Shown: positions 1 to 11,343 of the stretch, in pieces
Numbering within the stretch: the first letter of the stretch is position 1
Layout of the letters: the number at the start of each line of letters is the position of its first letter
Assembly (NCBI GenBank): GCA_014058105.1
Contig: JACGCM010000655.1
Coordinates: 384,501 to 448,500 of the forward strand
DNA from: Kingdonia uniflora
Lineage: Eukaryota > Streptophyta > Magnoliopsida > Ranunculales > Circaeasteraceae
Direction of reading: 5' to 3'
Length of the DNA stretch: 64,000 nt
Notes under the pieces: generated by a model
Seen by the model: the letters and a program-made list of their open reading frames with translations, nothing else
Database searches by the model: none
What the model was told of the DNA's origin: nothing
Made by a program: the position numbers and the translations under genes

Positions 1-1830
1 TGCTTTTCTACGTTCCTAAACTACAACTACCTCCGCCACTTCTTGTACCAACCTTCGGTTTGTATTCGACGTGTGCTGCCTGTGTTTAAGCCCTCCTTTC
101 AGTAGTGCTTTTAGGTCCAAATTGGTCTGGTCATCAAATCCGTACCTTTAGGTGTTGGTTCCTGAATCTGGTTCCTATGGCTTCTTTAGCTTAGTGTTTT
201 CTTTCATATAATCACCTACTGCTTAAAAAAACCCCCTCTGTTTGAATTGTAATCGTGCTTTCCCACGCCCAGACTTCGTTCAGGGCTTTACCTATTTAAT
301 ACCTCGCTCTCTTCGTGTCTCTAAACTACGTCTTGCGTATCCCCTTTGGTCTGATCCGCTTCTTTTCTTTCTTTCTCTTTCTTTCTCGCTCTACTCACCT
401 CTTGTCTATACGCTCTCTTTCTCTAAGTCAGTAATAAGGAAAAGACCCACCGCTACGCTTCGTGCATTGTATCTACCTCTAAACTACTCTACTGATGAAC
501 AGTAGAACGTACTGTTTTTTTTCTACCGGGCCTGTAAAAAAATCCTCATAGCCTAGCAAGGCATAAAAAAAAAGCCAGCGCAAGGTTTCACTAAAGAGAA
601 AAGCGGTTCACGAGGATACACGAAAAGTCATGAAACCATGACCTTATACCACGCATCAGAAAACCGTCCCTTAATCTATACTAATGAAGAACAAACGCAT
701 GCAGCACCTGCATACGCTGCCCTCAGAAAGCTGGAGAGAGCCAATTCTCCTATGACACACAGCAAGTCTGCAAACCATCGCTATACCCCCAGCAAAATGA
801 CCATAGCCCTAGCAACGTAAAAAGGGGATTTAGCGGTTATCTTGCAAAGCCACCTGAAAAACAGCCAAATGCTTGTTCTTGGATTTCATAGGTCCAAAAG
901 TTATCATTTTTTGAAAATAAGGAAAAAAGACAAGAAAGATAAGAGTGAGGAAACAACCCCATCCTTCTAAGCTAAACTAGCTAAGAGCATTAGGAAGCAT
1001 ACCCTCAAAAAAAAACACCCCTCTCACCCAATCCAAACTCAAGCTTTCACTACAGAGAAAGGCCTTCTCCGTTGACATAAAACATGCACAAAATGACATA
1101 GGAACAAGGTAAGGAAAGCTAAGGTAAGCTAAGGAAAGGTAAGCTAAGCAATCCTAACCCTACCACCGTCGATGGGTTTTAGCACGTGGTTTCGCTAAGC
1201 TAAAACACCAACAAAGAAAACCGCGAACACCTTCTGAGCAGTAGTTAGAAAACACGCGTTTTTTTTTGCACGTCAGTTGTTTGGGGCTAGGCTACGGGCA
1301 CCGCACATGAACACGAACACGCAACACGCACCGCACACGCAACACAAACACACGAACACAACTACAACTACGTCTGCTTTTTTTGGCAAGCGCCAGTGTT
1401 AGAAGTTAGAACGAAAGTTTCGCTTAACTCCACTTCTAGAGTAGCTTTTCTTCCGTGTGAAGAAGACGACGTGCCAGTGTCAGTCAGCGAGTATAGTCGC
1501 CAACGAAGGAAAAGGAAGAAGGAAAAGAAGACGCCGTGCAAGTCTCATAGTCCAGCCATTTTAAAAAGGAAAAGAATTGGAAAAGACTTAGAGAGCGAGT
1601 TTCCGCCAACGTGTGAAGAAGCCTACGTGCGAGTCTCTCAGCAACCCTCCAGCCATTTAAAATGTGAAGAAGCCTACGTGCGAGTGTCAGTCAGCTAAGG
1701 AAGGTAGTTTAGGAAAATAATTGGAAAAGACTTAGAGAGCGGGTTAAGCCTCCAACTACTTCCTTGCGAGTTGAGAAGAAGACGACGTGCCAGTCTCGGT
1801 CAGCCAAAAGGAAAAGGTAGTTTGAAGACG
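1..1830. other. Intergenic: pyrimidine-rich, then purine-rich low-complexity DNA
   Basis: No gene seen. 1-520 is pyrimidine-rich, with long T/C tracts. 520-1240 is A-rich with AGGTAAGC microsatellite-like sequence near 1105-1150. 1290-1370 is CA-rich (ACACGAACACGCAACAC). From 1390 it is built of GAAGAAG and ACGTGCGAGT units that lead into the 1831-1931 tandem. Confidence 0.7.
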
Positions 1831-1931
1831 ACGTGCGAGTTAAGCCTCCAACTACTTCCTAAAAAAAGAGTAACGAAAGAAAAGAAGAAAACGTGCGAGT
1901 TAAGCCTCCAACTACTTCCTAAAAAAAGAGT
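1831..1931 (+). repeat. Tandem 41-bp repeat (60-bp period)
   Basis: ACGTGCGAGTTAAGCCTCC plus ACTACTTCCTAAAAAAAGAGT occurs at 1831-1871 and 1891-1931. A partial copy is at 1744-1764. It closes a purine-rich stretch (1400-1935) of GAAGAAG-ACGTGCGAGT units. Confidence 0.9.
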
Positions 1932-4900
1932 TGACTAGTTGATGCCCCCTTCGCCGAAATGGCTGTAGTGGCCTATTTTCCTTAGTACAGGTTAGGCTTT
2001 TAAAACGAGTTCTTTAAAGACTGGCGATAGCTACATCGGATCCCATTGTCTATCATAGCTTTAGCAACTCTCATCTCAAGGCTTAGACGCTTTCATCATC
2101 TCGTACCGAACCCTATCCCTATCTATAGCGCCCTGAATCAGGCATCATAGAGAAGGATCCTAGCTATAGCCTAACTAGCTGCATGTTGCCAGACCCCTAA
2201 CTACTTAAAGCACTTATGTCAAACGAAAGAAAATAGGAAGGGCGAGCCTATACCGACACGATCCAAAAAAAAAGGTGTCACTCCTTTCAAATAGCGACCA
2301 GTAGTTTAGGGGCAGTAGCAGTAATAGGTTTCCGAAAGCAACGTAGCTCTTTTCTTTAATCGCTCGGCTCATATTTAAAAAAGCTCTTTTATTTAATCGC
2401 TCGGCTCATATTTAAAAAAGCTCTTTTATTTTATACGGCTACCTCTTTTATTTAATGCTCCTACTACTATATATATTACAGCTCTAAAACACAAACACAC
2501 AGATTCCTTTTCCACGTACGCAAGTGAGAACCAGTGGTTTAGGATCCTATTTTCCATCATCCTAAACTACGTCTTTGTAGTTTAGGATCCTACCTATCAC
2601 TCTTCTATAACTATTAACGGCTGTAGCTGCTATTTTTTATAAACTACGCTGGGTGTTATACCTTAAGACTTTGCACACTAAGGAAAAGAGAAAGCTGTTT
2701 GTCATATGTCTAACAATGCGCACTAAGGAAAAGAGAAAGCTGGCAATCGGGAAAGATGACGAAATAGTCGGGCATTATGACGAAATAGGAGCTTTAGAAA
2801 TAGCTCCAATGCATCCGCGAAAAACGCTCCATCTTACGCTAAACTACTCTTTCATCAGCGTACGCAAGTGCTATTTTTTCTAAACTACGCTGAGTGTTGT
2901 TCTTTAATGCCAGAACGAAATAGTTGGGCATTAGGACGAAATAATAGTTGGAGTAGCGTAGCAATTTCACTAGAAGCGCGAGTGTTGTTCTTTAAAGGCT
3001 TTCTTGCTAAACTATAAACCTCGGCTGAAAAAAAAACTACTCGCATCGATAGTCCTCTCTTCCCACTTGCCAGTGTCCTTACCTAATGCATCAGGACTTG
3101 CGTACGTAGATTGGTCTTTCTTTGCTCTAAAAAAAAAACAGACTCTTGAAGAGAGAATAGAAGCCTTCGCTCTTCTTGCATTACGCTTTTTCCGTCTGTG
3201 CCAAGATCTTAATAAAGCTGGCCTCACTACTGCTTCATGTTCTTCTCTCATTGTCTCTTCATGTTCTTCTCTCATTGTCTACTATAGTAATAGTAGTCAA
3301 TTCGTAGTTGATTCGTCGCAGTAAGTGAGTAGTCTGTCCCTAACTACTATGCCATCATCCGGTAGTTAAGGCGCACTTCATTCATCGCTAAGGGTCAGCC
3401 TCTACCTTATGCTATCATCCGAAGGCGCACTTCATTCATCAACTCCGCTGTCTCCACCCTCTAGTGGAAAGTAGTTGTAGTTGTAGTTTAGGGGTCGCCT
3501 ATTTGAAAGAAAAGAGGTCGTAAAGTGGTGTGAGGCCGTATTGACAAAGAGGTCTAGTCCTCTTGCTATTCGACTCGATGGTTATGCTCTGTCCGCGAGG
3601 TTATGTTCTGTCTGCGAGGTTATGTTCATGTTCTGTCTGCGACTCAGCAAGTAGTGGTGTGTTGGAGAAGCTATTCGTAGAAGTGGTTTAGAAGACGAAT
3701 TAGAGCTTTTTTTAGCACTGGTCCAGCATCCAGCAGTGTGCTATAGAAGCATTTTTGTCAATAGAAGTCAGCAGCAAGGTAGATTAGGAGTAGTTTGGAA
3801 GCTTTCTACGTAGTGCCTACCGTAGTGCCCACTAAAACACAGAATAGGTTCTCAAAACTACGGAACTTGCGTACAAGGAAAAGACCAGAGCTAGGGTTAG
3901 GTAGCCGAAGGCTTTAGTAGGTAGCTTTATAGCGCAGAGAGCCGTTTTTTAACGAAGGTGGGAGTCAGTAGTTGGAGCTAGCGATAGAAAAGATAAAAAA
4001 GAGTCAGGTAGCGTAGATTAGAAGAAGGTAGCCTAAAAGACAAACAAGTATTAAAGAAAAGAGGTGGTGCTAATCTTTAGCTTTCTTTTAGAAGGATCCT
4101 AGGGTAGCTTAGGATCCTTGTGCTAGTGGTTTAGAAAGCCGGAGTTTTTTTTGAATCACACGTTGTTTTTTTTCGGTCTACCCGCCTATGGATAAGCACC
4201 CAACCCTATGTTCTCAATCTCAATGCCTGCCTTTCATTTTGATCATCCCCTATTTCTATGCAAGGAACCTCTAAGACTTCTGAATCCCTATAGTTTCCCA
4301 CCACCCGGACCAGTCATGTCCGGCGAAAAAGCTTCGGTTTGAAAAGGGCTCGAGAAAGCTTTTTTTTGGCGGCATGTGCGCCTAGATAAAGACCTAGAGA
4401 AAGAAAGGTATCTCATTTCTTCGTACGCAAGTTTTAAAAACAACCCTATCTTACCGAGCATGAGTCTAGTTGCGTCCGTGAGTGAGTTGCTTAGTCAAGC
4501 TCTAAAAGAAAGACGCGACTGGTGTGTTTTGGAATGTTCTTTCTTAGGATTATCATTACTAGTCCTCAAACGTGCTCCAAACTACTTATAGAGCAGATCC
4601 CACGTAGTTTAGGCAACACACTCCTAAACTACAACTACTCTCCTTTTAAAAAGAACGCACGCTTTCGCTTGTTCATCTCGTACGGCTCCGTAATCCTTCA
4701 TCGCATGAGATGATAAATCTAGTCGTTGTAGCTACATGTCGCCCGTTAGATAACTCTTTTTATACACGGAGGTTTTTTTTAGAGGGGCCAAGTAAAGTCT
4801 ATTCTGATGATGCTCACCAGCTGCAAAGGAAAGGAAGGCCGGTGCCCAGTAGGAAGGGAAGATCAGAGGTAGTTTGAAGGCGTTGCTTTTCCTTTTTCCT

Positions 4901-5194
4901 CGCATTTCTGCTCCTAAACTACAAGCTACCTACTGAATATGGCAGGAAGGACCTATAAGAATGCCTCTAACTACTTTAAACTCGCACCTATCCTTCAATC
5001 AAGCTATAAGGCTCACATCTGGCACCTATGCTCCGAGCTCAAAAGATTAGACACCTTCGCAAGTGAAGTTTCCGCGGCCACCTTCTGGCTCACTTAGGTA
5101 ACACGCTTCTATATGACTACGAAAGAGTCAAGGAAAGGTTTGACCGGGAGCGATTCAAGAAAGGTTCGACGAGTGGCCTAGTAGCGCCGCAAGT
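1932..5194. other. Intergenic, word-rich
   Basis: No gene seen. A duplicated TAATCGCTCGGCTCATATTT lies near 2360-2420. A run of CTAAACTAC, CGTACGCAAGT and AGGATCCT words lies at 2510-2880. At 2534-2570 the 22-bp palindrome is split at its centre by TATTTTCCATCAT. 4295-4325 contains the short hairpin CCGGAC-CAGTCAT-GTCCGG. Confidence 0.7.
3817..3884 (+). repeat. 68-bp long-range direct repeat, copy 1
   Basis: Identical to 46474-46541 over 68 bp. The unit runs from CTACCGTAGTGCCCAC through AACACAGAATAGGTTCTC to GGAACTTGCGTACAAGG. It carries the variant word ACTTGCGTACA. Its length puts it in the range that can recombine at low frequency in plant mitochondria. Confidence 0.93.
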
Positions 5195-5253
5195 CTGCCT
5201 CTAACAACGTAAGCTACCTACTTCTTTTTAAAGCGATTTCATAACGCCAGTAG
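5195..5253 (+). repeat. 59-bp long-range direct repeat, copy 1
   Basis: Matches 50566-50624 exactly over 59 bp, from CTGCCTCTAACAACGTAAGC to TTTCATAACGCCAGTAG. A third, partial copy of the end (GATTTCATAACGCCAGTAG) lies at about 31111-31129. A related upstream block, TTCAAGAAAGGTTCG, precedes both full copies (near 5154 and 50297), suggesting an older, longer duplication. Confidence 0.92.
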
Positions 5254-5677
5254 ATGATTCTAGAGAAGGACGGTGAACGAAAAGACAAGAAGCTCTTCTT
5301 TCACTAGGGCATTGGGTTTCTAAACTACGCTGCGTGCATTTCGCTCTTCCTTTGCTGGGCTTTAAAATGCTAGGCAAGTGAGTCGTGGCGAGTGCGAGTG
5401 CGAGTCATATAGGCTATTCTTTCTCTCTTTCTTTCATCAATACGCTGTTCTTTTGGTTTTGCTTTCTCGGTTGCTAGGCGATTGAGTCGTGGCGAGTGCG
5501 AGTGCGAGTAAATAGGCTAGGATCCTTGCTAGGCTATTCCTTTGGTTTTGCAGTAGCGTTGGGTTTATTGCTAAGGCTATTCTTTTGGTTTTGCTTTCTA
5601 GTGCTTTAGCACAGCCCATTCCTAATAAAATAGCTTCTGGCTTTGCAACTGGACCTCTATGTCGCTGTTTTTTTAGG

Positions 5678-5801
5678 GCCTAACCGTATCCTAGACTTTT
5701 TTTAGCCTAACCTTATCCTAGACTTTTTTTAGCCTAACCGGTATCCTGCCTAACCTTATCCTGCAGCACACTCCTAGACTTTTTTTAGCCTAACTGTATC
5801 C
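5678..5801 (+). repeat. Tandem GCCTAACC-TATCCTAGAC-T(7) array
   Basis: About four degenerate units of about 28 bp: GCCTAACCGTATCCTAGAC followed by a T run and AG. One unit is interrupted by GCAGCACACTC. Confidence 0.85.
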
Positions 5802-5973
5802 CTAATTGTTTAAGTAGGCCTGCCATCACATGAGCGAAGGGGCTCTAGAGCCGCCTCCCTGGGGTTTCCTAGCTTTTTCCCTGCGCTTGTGTCCAAACCC
5901 ACTACGAAAGCAAAAGTGGGGTTTCTCTCTGGTAATGCCGCTTTGTTTTGTTGGCCTAGAAGACAAGGATCCT

Positions 5974-6044
5974 TGTGTCTGCCAAAGAATCTCGAATAGT
6001 GGACTGATTGATGTGTCTGCCAAAGAATCTCGAATAGTGGACTG
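5974..6044 (+). repeat. 33-bp tandem duplication
   Basis: TGTGTCTGCCAAAGAATC through GAATAGTGGACTG at 5974-6006 and again at 6012-6044. Confidence 0.9.
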
Positions 6045-7768
6045 GTTGACGCCGGGTCTTTAGTCAGTTAGTAAGTGGCGCTTCGATAGTCTACGTAACT
6101 CGGAAGAAGGGAAGGTAGTTTAGGAGCTAGAGTTTAAACAAGAAAGAAATCCTTAAGGCAGCTGAAGAAAGATGGGTTGGCGTACGCAAGTTCGTTTTAA
6201 AAGCGCAAGTCAGGGTTTTTTTTGTAGTGGCTTTTCCTTTTTGTCCCTATTAACTGGTACGCGTATAGTGGCTTGTCCTTTTGTCCCTATTCACGTCTAT
6301 TGCTAGGATCCTTGGCTCCCACTTGCTACGCTACTCCTAGTGCGTTAGTCTATTGCTTTAGTTAGCTATAGAGCTCCTAAAAGAAAGCTAAAGTTAGCTA
6401 TAGCTCCTATATAATCTAGTTAGAATGGATAAGACATAGCTGCATAGCTACTATTTTAGTGCTAAAGTGCGTTAGTTAGCTAAAAGAATAGTTTAGAGCT
6501 CCTCTTTTTTTTTCTAAAGTTAGCTTTATTGTAGCTTAGAAGGATCCTAGGTATAAAATAACTATAAAAAGAAAAGGAGGATCCTTAGCGCTTTAGAAAA
6601 GAGCCAGGGGTGTGCTTGTGCTTGTGCTAAAGGCCGCTAAGGTAGCCACTTGTTAGGGGAACCTGTGGCTGGATTGAATCCGTACGTATAATAGAGGGAT
6701 CCTCCGAAAGGCGTGCGCTAACTTGCGTGCGGTGTAAAAAGCCAGCTTTAAAAGGAGGTACAAAGGAAAAGAGGTGGAGCCAGTTGCGATAGCTATGCGT
6801 CGGGCTTTAAAAGGATTTGTCTATAGATAAGAGTCGGAGCTAGGATCCTTCTTTACAAAAGTGACAGAAAGCTGAGAGTCTGTCTCTCCTCAGATCTGGT
6901 TCATAGGTCTACGCTCTTTTTAAAACCACCAGTAGGCTAGGATCCTTCCTGCTTGCACTTTCTTTATCTCTTTACTCGAGTTGGGTAGTCTCTCCCTATG
7001 TTTCTTCCACAGCTTCAACTACGGGTCTTTTAAAACATTACCTATTTCTATCCTTGACTAAGCTACCCTGAATGGACATGGAAGGCCCTACTCCTATTAG
7101 TCATCCACGCATGTGTGTACGCACCCGTTCTCTCTCCCTTCCAGCCTTGGTCCTTGTCCTTCTCCTTACCCGTTCTCTCTCCCTTCTCCAGTCGAGTCCT
7201 TGTCCTTGGTCCTTCTCCTTACCCGTTCAGGTGCGCATCGCTGACTTCTAGAAGGATCCTAGCTTAAGCCGCAACGACTCAAAAACGACTAAAAACCAGA
7301 ACCATAAAACTTGAGTTAGCGTAGTTGTTGCACGTAGTTTAGGATCCTCTTTTTTTTAAGTAGTTAGCGATGGATCGAAAAAAGACCTAAAGTAGTTAGC
7401 GGTGGATGGAAAAAAGGCGATCGAAAAAGAAATCAAGCTAGGAGGGAAAAGAAATAAAGCTAGGAGGGAAAATGAGCGGGACACCACAACCTAAAAACAC
7501 CGATTCTAGGACCTAGAAACACCGAAGATCCTTCTAGTCCTCTAAACTACTATTGTTCTTCCTTTCCAAAAAAAGCTCTAGAAAAAGCTCTAGAACTAGG
7601 AGTGAAGCTGGAAGCGTAGTTTAGGAGTGTGTTTGTGTTCGGGAGCCCTAAAAAAGACCTATTCTTTTTTTGTGGTTAAGGATCCTCGTACGCAAGTAAA
7701 CTACTGAAACACCTTGTTCGAGTCCGAAACTACAAGCGAGTTAAGAGACAAGACAAGCAGATTGAGTT

Positions 7769-7789
7769 GCCTAAAATATACATTACGGC
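7769..7789 (-). repeat. 21-bp GCCGTAATGT...TTTTAGGC element, copy 1
   Basis: A perfect 21-bp element with GCC and GGC ends and an ATGTATAT core, here on the minus strand. It is preceded by GATTGAGTTG. Four other perfect copies are listed separately. Shorter or variant copies (ATATACATTAC, or AGACATTACG / CGTAATGTCT) occur near 9786, 11952, 19662, 24262, 28808, 32466, 45930, 49874, 58124, 60165, 62158 and 62213. Confidence 0.85.
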
Positions 7790-8043
7790 TAGGAGTGTGT
7801 TTCGGACGAACTTGCGTACACTGAAAACAAGGCCTAGGACGAACTTGCGTACACTGAAAACAAGGCACTCCACTCATTTTAAAGCGAAACCGGCAAGGAT
7901 CCTTGGATAGTGGACCTTGTATGTATGAATCAAACTCACCGATCTTGGGCCACGTCTACCAAGGAATCTCGGTACCCATATGGCTATAGGGCTATAGAAA
8001 AGGCTTTGATGACCAGAGGCAGGTCCTAAACCACATATCTAAG

Positions 8044-8160
8044 CTAAGAGATGCTAGTCTTTCGTGTCTAAGAGATGCGAGTCTTTCGTGTCTAAGAGAT
8101 GAGAGTCTTTCGTGGCAGTCAAGAAAGGTGGCAGTCAAGATGAGAGTCTTTCGTGGCAGT
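8044..8160 (+). repeat. 24-bp tandem array
   Basis: CTAAGAGATG followed by GAGTCTTTCGTGT, three adjacent units (8044-8115), then a fourth at 8138-8160 after a GGCAGTCAAGAAAGGT spacer. Confidence 0.9.
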
Positions 8161-11100
8161 GTCGATACTAGAGAAGGCCTCGGATTTCACACGCGTTTTA
8201 AAGACCAGCACTAGAAAGCCGCTAAACTACTAAAGACCAGCACTAGAAAGCGAAATGCACTTTAGGTTTCGCAGGCTAGGCTTTAAAAAGGATCCTTCTG
8301 ACTGATATGAGGTCCCACTTTTTGAAAGAGGTAGCTTCTTCAGCCATAAGAGGCGCCCGCTTTTTAAAATAGGATCCTCATGCGACGTGACACATGGATA
8401 GGTTCTCTAGGTTGGCTGGTCTTCGCACGCAAGTTGAGCCTTCGACCGTCAGCTTGCAATGTCATGCTGTATGACAGTAGAATAGTGTGTTTTTTTTGGA
8501 GCTGGATTCCTTTCGCTTTTCAATCCCATAGTTGACAAAAGGAAGTAGGTAGCTTTAGACAACACATGCCCTTCGAATGATTTGACCTAGTTATCCTCCA
8601 ACACGAACCTCTCACTTGATACGGCACAGCGCTGAACCAGATTCCTTAACCAACTTCGAAAAAAAAGGACCAGAAGAGTAAAATAAAGAAGATAGGCGCA
8701 TCTTGCTTTCTAGTCCTGTTTCTTTTGAGTAAGAGTCAAATAAAGAAGATAGGCGCGTCTTGCTTTCTAGTCCTGGGCCCGGAAGTCCCCTTTTTAAACT
8801 GGCCCTAGACGACTGTAGCTCCGTCTATAGACATGACCGCAGAAGGAGCTACACAAGATTTGACCTAGAGTTACGGCGGCTTTCAAGGCGTAGTAGTCTG
8901 TCTATCAGTTGATTCTTGTGCCCCTAACTACTAGCCCCTAAAAAAACCCGTGTGAATGTCGCTCACTTGCGTACGTCGATTCTTGCCCCTAAAAAAGAGT
9001 AGTGTGAATGTCTCTCACTTGCGTACGTTGATTCTTGTCTTGAACACACCCCTTTTTAAACCCAACTACTGAGAGTTGATTCTTGTCTTGCCCCTAACCC
9101 CTAAAAAAGAGTAGTGTGAATGGCTCTTTTCTTCTGTGCCCCTAACTATAGTGATTTACCAAGTATAGCGATTTACCAAGCCCCGCTATGCTTTCTTTTT
9201 CTTTTCGTGGATAAAATAGACATTACGCCGAAAGACCTGGCCTGAGATCCCCTGAGTTTCTTGTTCGCATAGGATTTTGGGGTGCATGCCTTGAAGCCTT
9301 GGAAAATATATAACAGCCATGAAGGTAGCCGTACGTAAGTTTCAAATAGCAACAAGTAGCTTCTTTTCCACGTACGCAAGTGTCCCTCCACTTCTAGTAG
9401 TTTGTAGTTTAGAGGCTCCTAAACTACAAAGATCTAAGGAAAAGCAGAAGAGCAAGAAAGATCCATAGCCAGAGAATGAATGCGAGTTCGCTTAGCGGTT
9501 CCTTTTGAAACTCAAGAGAGTGCACTAGTTACCTTGTAGTCAAGGGGTTTCTTTTGGAGATAGATACGCTAAGCAGACAGAGATTGCTTGGTAGGCATGG
9601 TCCAAAGCTTTGCCAGACTTGCGTACGTCGATCCTCAATTCGGCTGATCGCTATTTAAACCACCTGAGAAAGAGGATGAGGAGAGTGGGGAGAGCAAAAA
9701 AGCGTTGCGTAGTTTAGAAGCCCCGGCTCAGGGTATTAGGCCTAAGGATAGGTTTCTTGTCCCTAAGCTACAAAAAACAAGATTAAATATACATTACGGA
9801 AAAGAGCATGAGTTGTTTTGATTAAGCCCAATAGCTGTAAGGTAGGTGGTTTTTAGGTCTAAACTACGGAAAAAACGGTGGTTTTGAGGTCTAAAAGAAA
9901 AGGAAAGGCTTTACTTTTTACCCCTAAACTACTTGCTCTCTCCGATGCCATACTTCCCCTTTAAAAGCCCTTTCGGCTCACCTCGCTTTGAAAGGAGTGG
10001 CCTTTAGTCTATTCCACAAAAAAAAAAAAAAGGACCAACACTTCTTTTCTTTAATCTCCTTGCTTTTTTTTCACTATGGCGTTGACCTTGAGAGTTGAGG
10101 TTTTTTTTTGTTCTCGCTGTGCTGCTTGTAGGTAAGCGCCTTCGAATATCATGCGAGTTGGTGTTTAGGATTCACGAGTCCTTGCGCTCCGCTGTAGGTT
10201 ATGGTAGGCGGAACTCTTTCTTTGCGCTCCACTACGGGCGGGGCAACTCTTGCTTTTGAGTCCGAGCCTTCAAAGCAAAGGGACATTCAGAGGGAAAGTT
10301 TCATACCTTTGCATTAGAATAAGAGGGTTTCATACCGGAGATACCTTTGCATTTAAAACAGATTGAGAAAGGGGCCATGAAAAAGAGCCTTCCAAAAAAA
10401 GACGGCCCACGTTTTTGAGCTCTTTGACTTGAAGTATGAATCACTTTGGTCGAGAGGAGTAGCGATAGCAACTTGTAGCGCGGCAATAAAGAAAAGGAAG
10501 GATCCTAAACTACGCTAGGTTAGTACGACCAAATCCTATCCCTACCCTTTGACAACTTCTGAATGGCGCTCACATCGTGCTATCCTATCCTATCCTTTAC
10601 TTCCTATCCTTTGACAACTTCTGAATGGCGCTCACATCGTGTTATCCTATCCTATCCTTCCTATCCTAGATATAGTTAGGCCTTCGCTTCTTAACCACCA
10701 AGAAATCCAAGTCTTCTAAACTACGAAAGTCTATGTAAGGTCCAGTGGTATAAAAAGGGGCTCTTTAGTAGCTTCGGTACCCTCCACTTCTGTAGCTTAG
10801 AGGCAGGTGTCGTTGTCTTCTAACTGTTTAGAGGCCCCACCGGCTACCACCTCTGGTGTCCTTTTCTCTGGCGCTTTTGACAACGCAGAGTGTGGCTCTG
10901 ATCTTGAATCAGCAAAGACTGGTGATATCCCCACTATGAAAGAAAGCCCTGGTCTTTTTTCCTAGCAAATCTCCACTAGCAAAAGACTCTACCTTACCTA
11001 GTAGCCGGCGAAAGACTTTATTCTCGCCAAGTTGCCCAGCTCTCTTTTGCAAAGCGAACCATCAAAAGAAAACCATGGATCCCCAAAAAATGCTTTTTTT

Positions 11101-11203
11101 ATAAGAAGAAGAAGGATCCTAGCAGCTCTTTTTTTCTAACCCCTAGTTCGATAATCCTGCCCTAAAACCACAAACCACCCTAGCTCGAACCACTTCCCTT
11201 AGA
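8161..11203. other. Intergenic, word-rich
   Basis: No gene seen. Two copies of AAATAAAGAAGATAGGCGC lie near 8681 and 8738. A four-fold degenerate module at 8930-9130 has CCCCTAA, GTGTGAATG, CTCACTTGCGTACG and TTGATTCTTG in order. Long A and T runs occur at 10020 and 10105. Confidence 0.7.
10546..10641 (+). repeat. 34-bp duplication with TATCC microsatellite
   Basis: CCTTTGACAACTTCTGAATG plus GCGCTCACATCGTG at 10546-10579 and 10608-10641. Both are followed by CTATCCTATCC runs. Confidence 0.92.
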
Positions 11204-11343
11204 CCTTCTTTAAAAACAACTCTAGGCTTCTCTTTTCTTTAGGGGTCAAGTTTTGAGGATTCAGTAGCTAGCCTAATACTCTAGAAGAGAAACGCCTAAT
11301 ACTCTAGAAGAAAAGAGAAGCCTAGAGTTGTTTTTAAAGAAGG
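11204..11343. repeat. 36-bp perfect inverted repeat with 68-bp loop
   Basis: Arm 11204-11239 (CCTTCTTTAAAAACAACTC, then TAGGCTTCTCTTTTCTT) is the exact reverse complement of 11308-11343. The loop holds two copies of CGCCTAATACTCTAGAAG-like sequence. It would fold into a long hairpin in RNA or a cruciform in DNA. It lies in no gene. Confidence 0.93.

Larger units (their letters stand above)
5254..8043. other. Intergenic, tandem- and word-rich
   Basis: No gene seen. Beyond the arrays listed separately it has a GAGTCGTGGCGAGTGCGAG repeat (about 5383 and 5485), repeated TCCTTGTCCTT-type pyrimidine tracts at 7120-7230, and two copies of GACGAACTTGCGTACACTGA (about 7804 and 7841). Confidence 0.7.

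Noticed and set aside
1390..1700. Lysine/arginine-rich open frame with GTGCGAG motifs like group II intron 5' ends
   Set aside because: Low-complexity GAAGAAG repeats. No EBS/IBS or exon context, and the motif recurs as part of a tandem.
4640..4715. Possible second group II domain V (reverse strand GAGCCGTACGAGATGAAC)
   Set aside because: The 3' half does not pair with the 5' half, and there is no AC bulge or domain VI.
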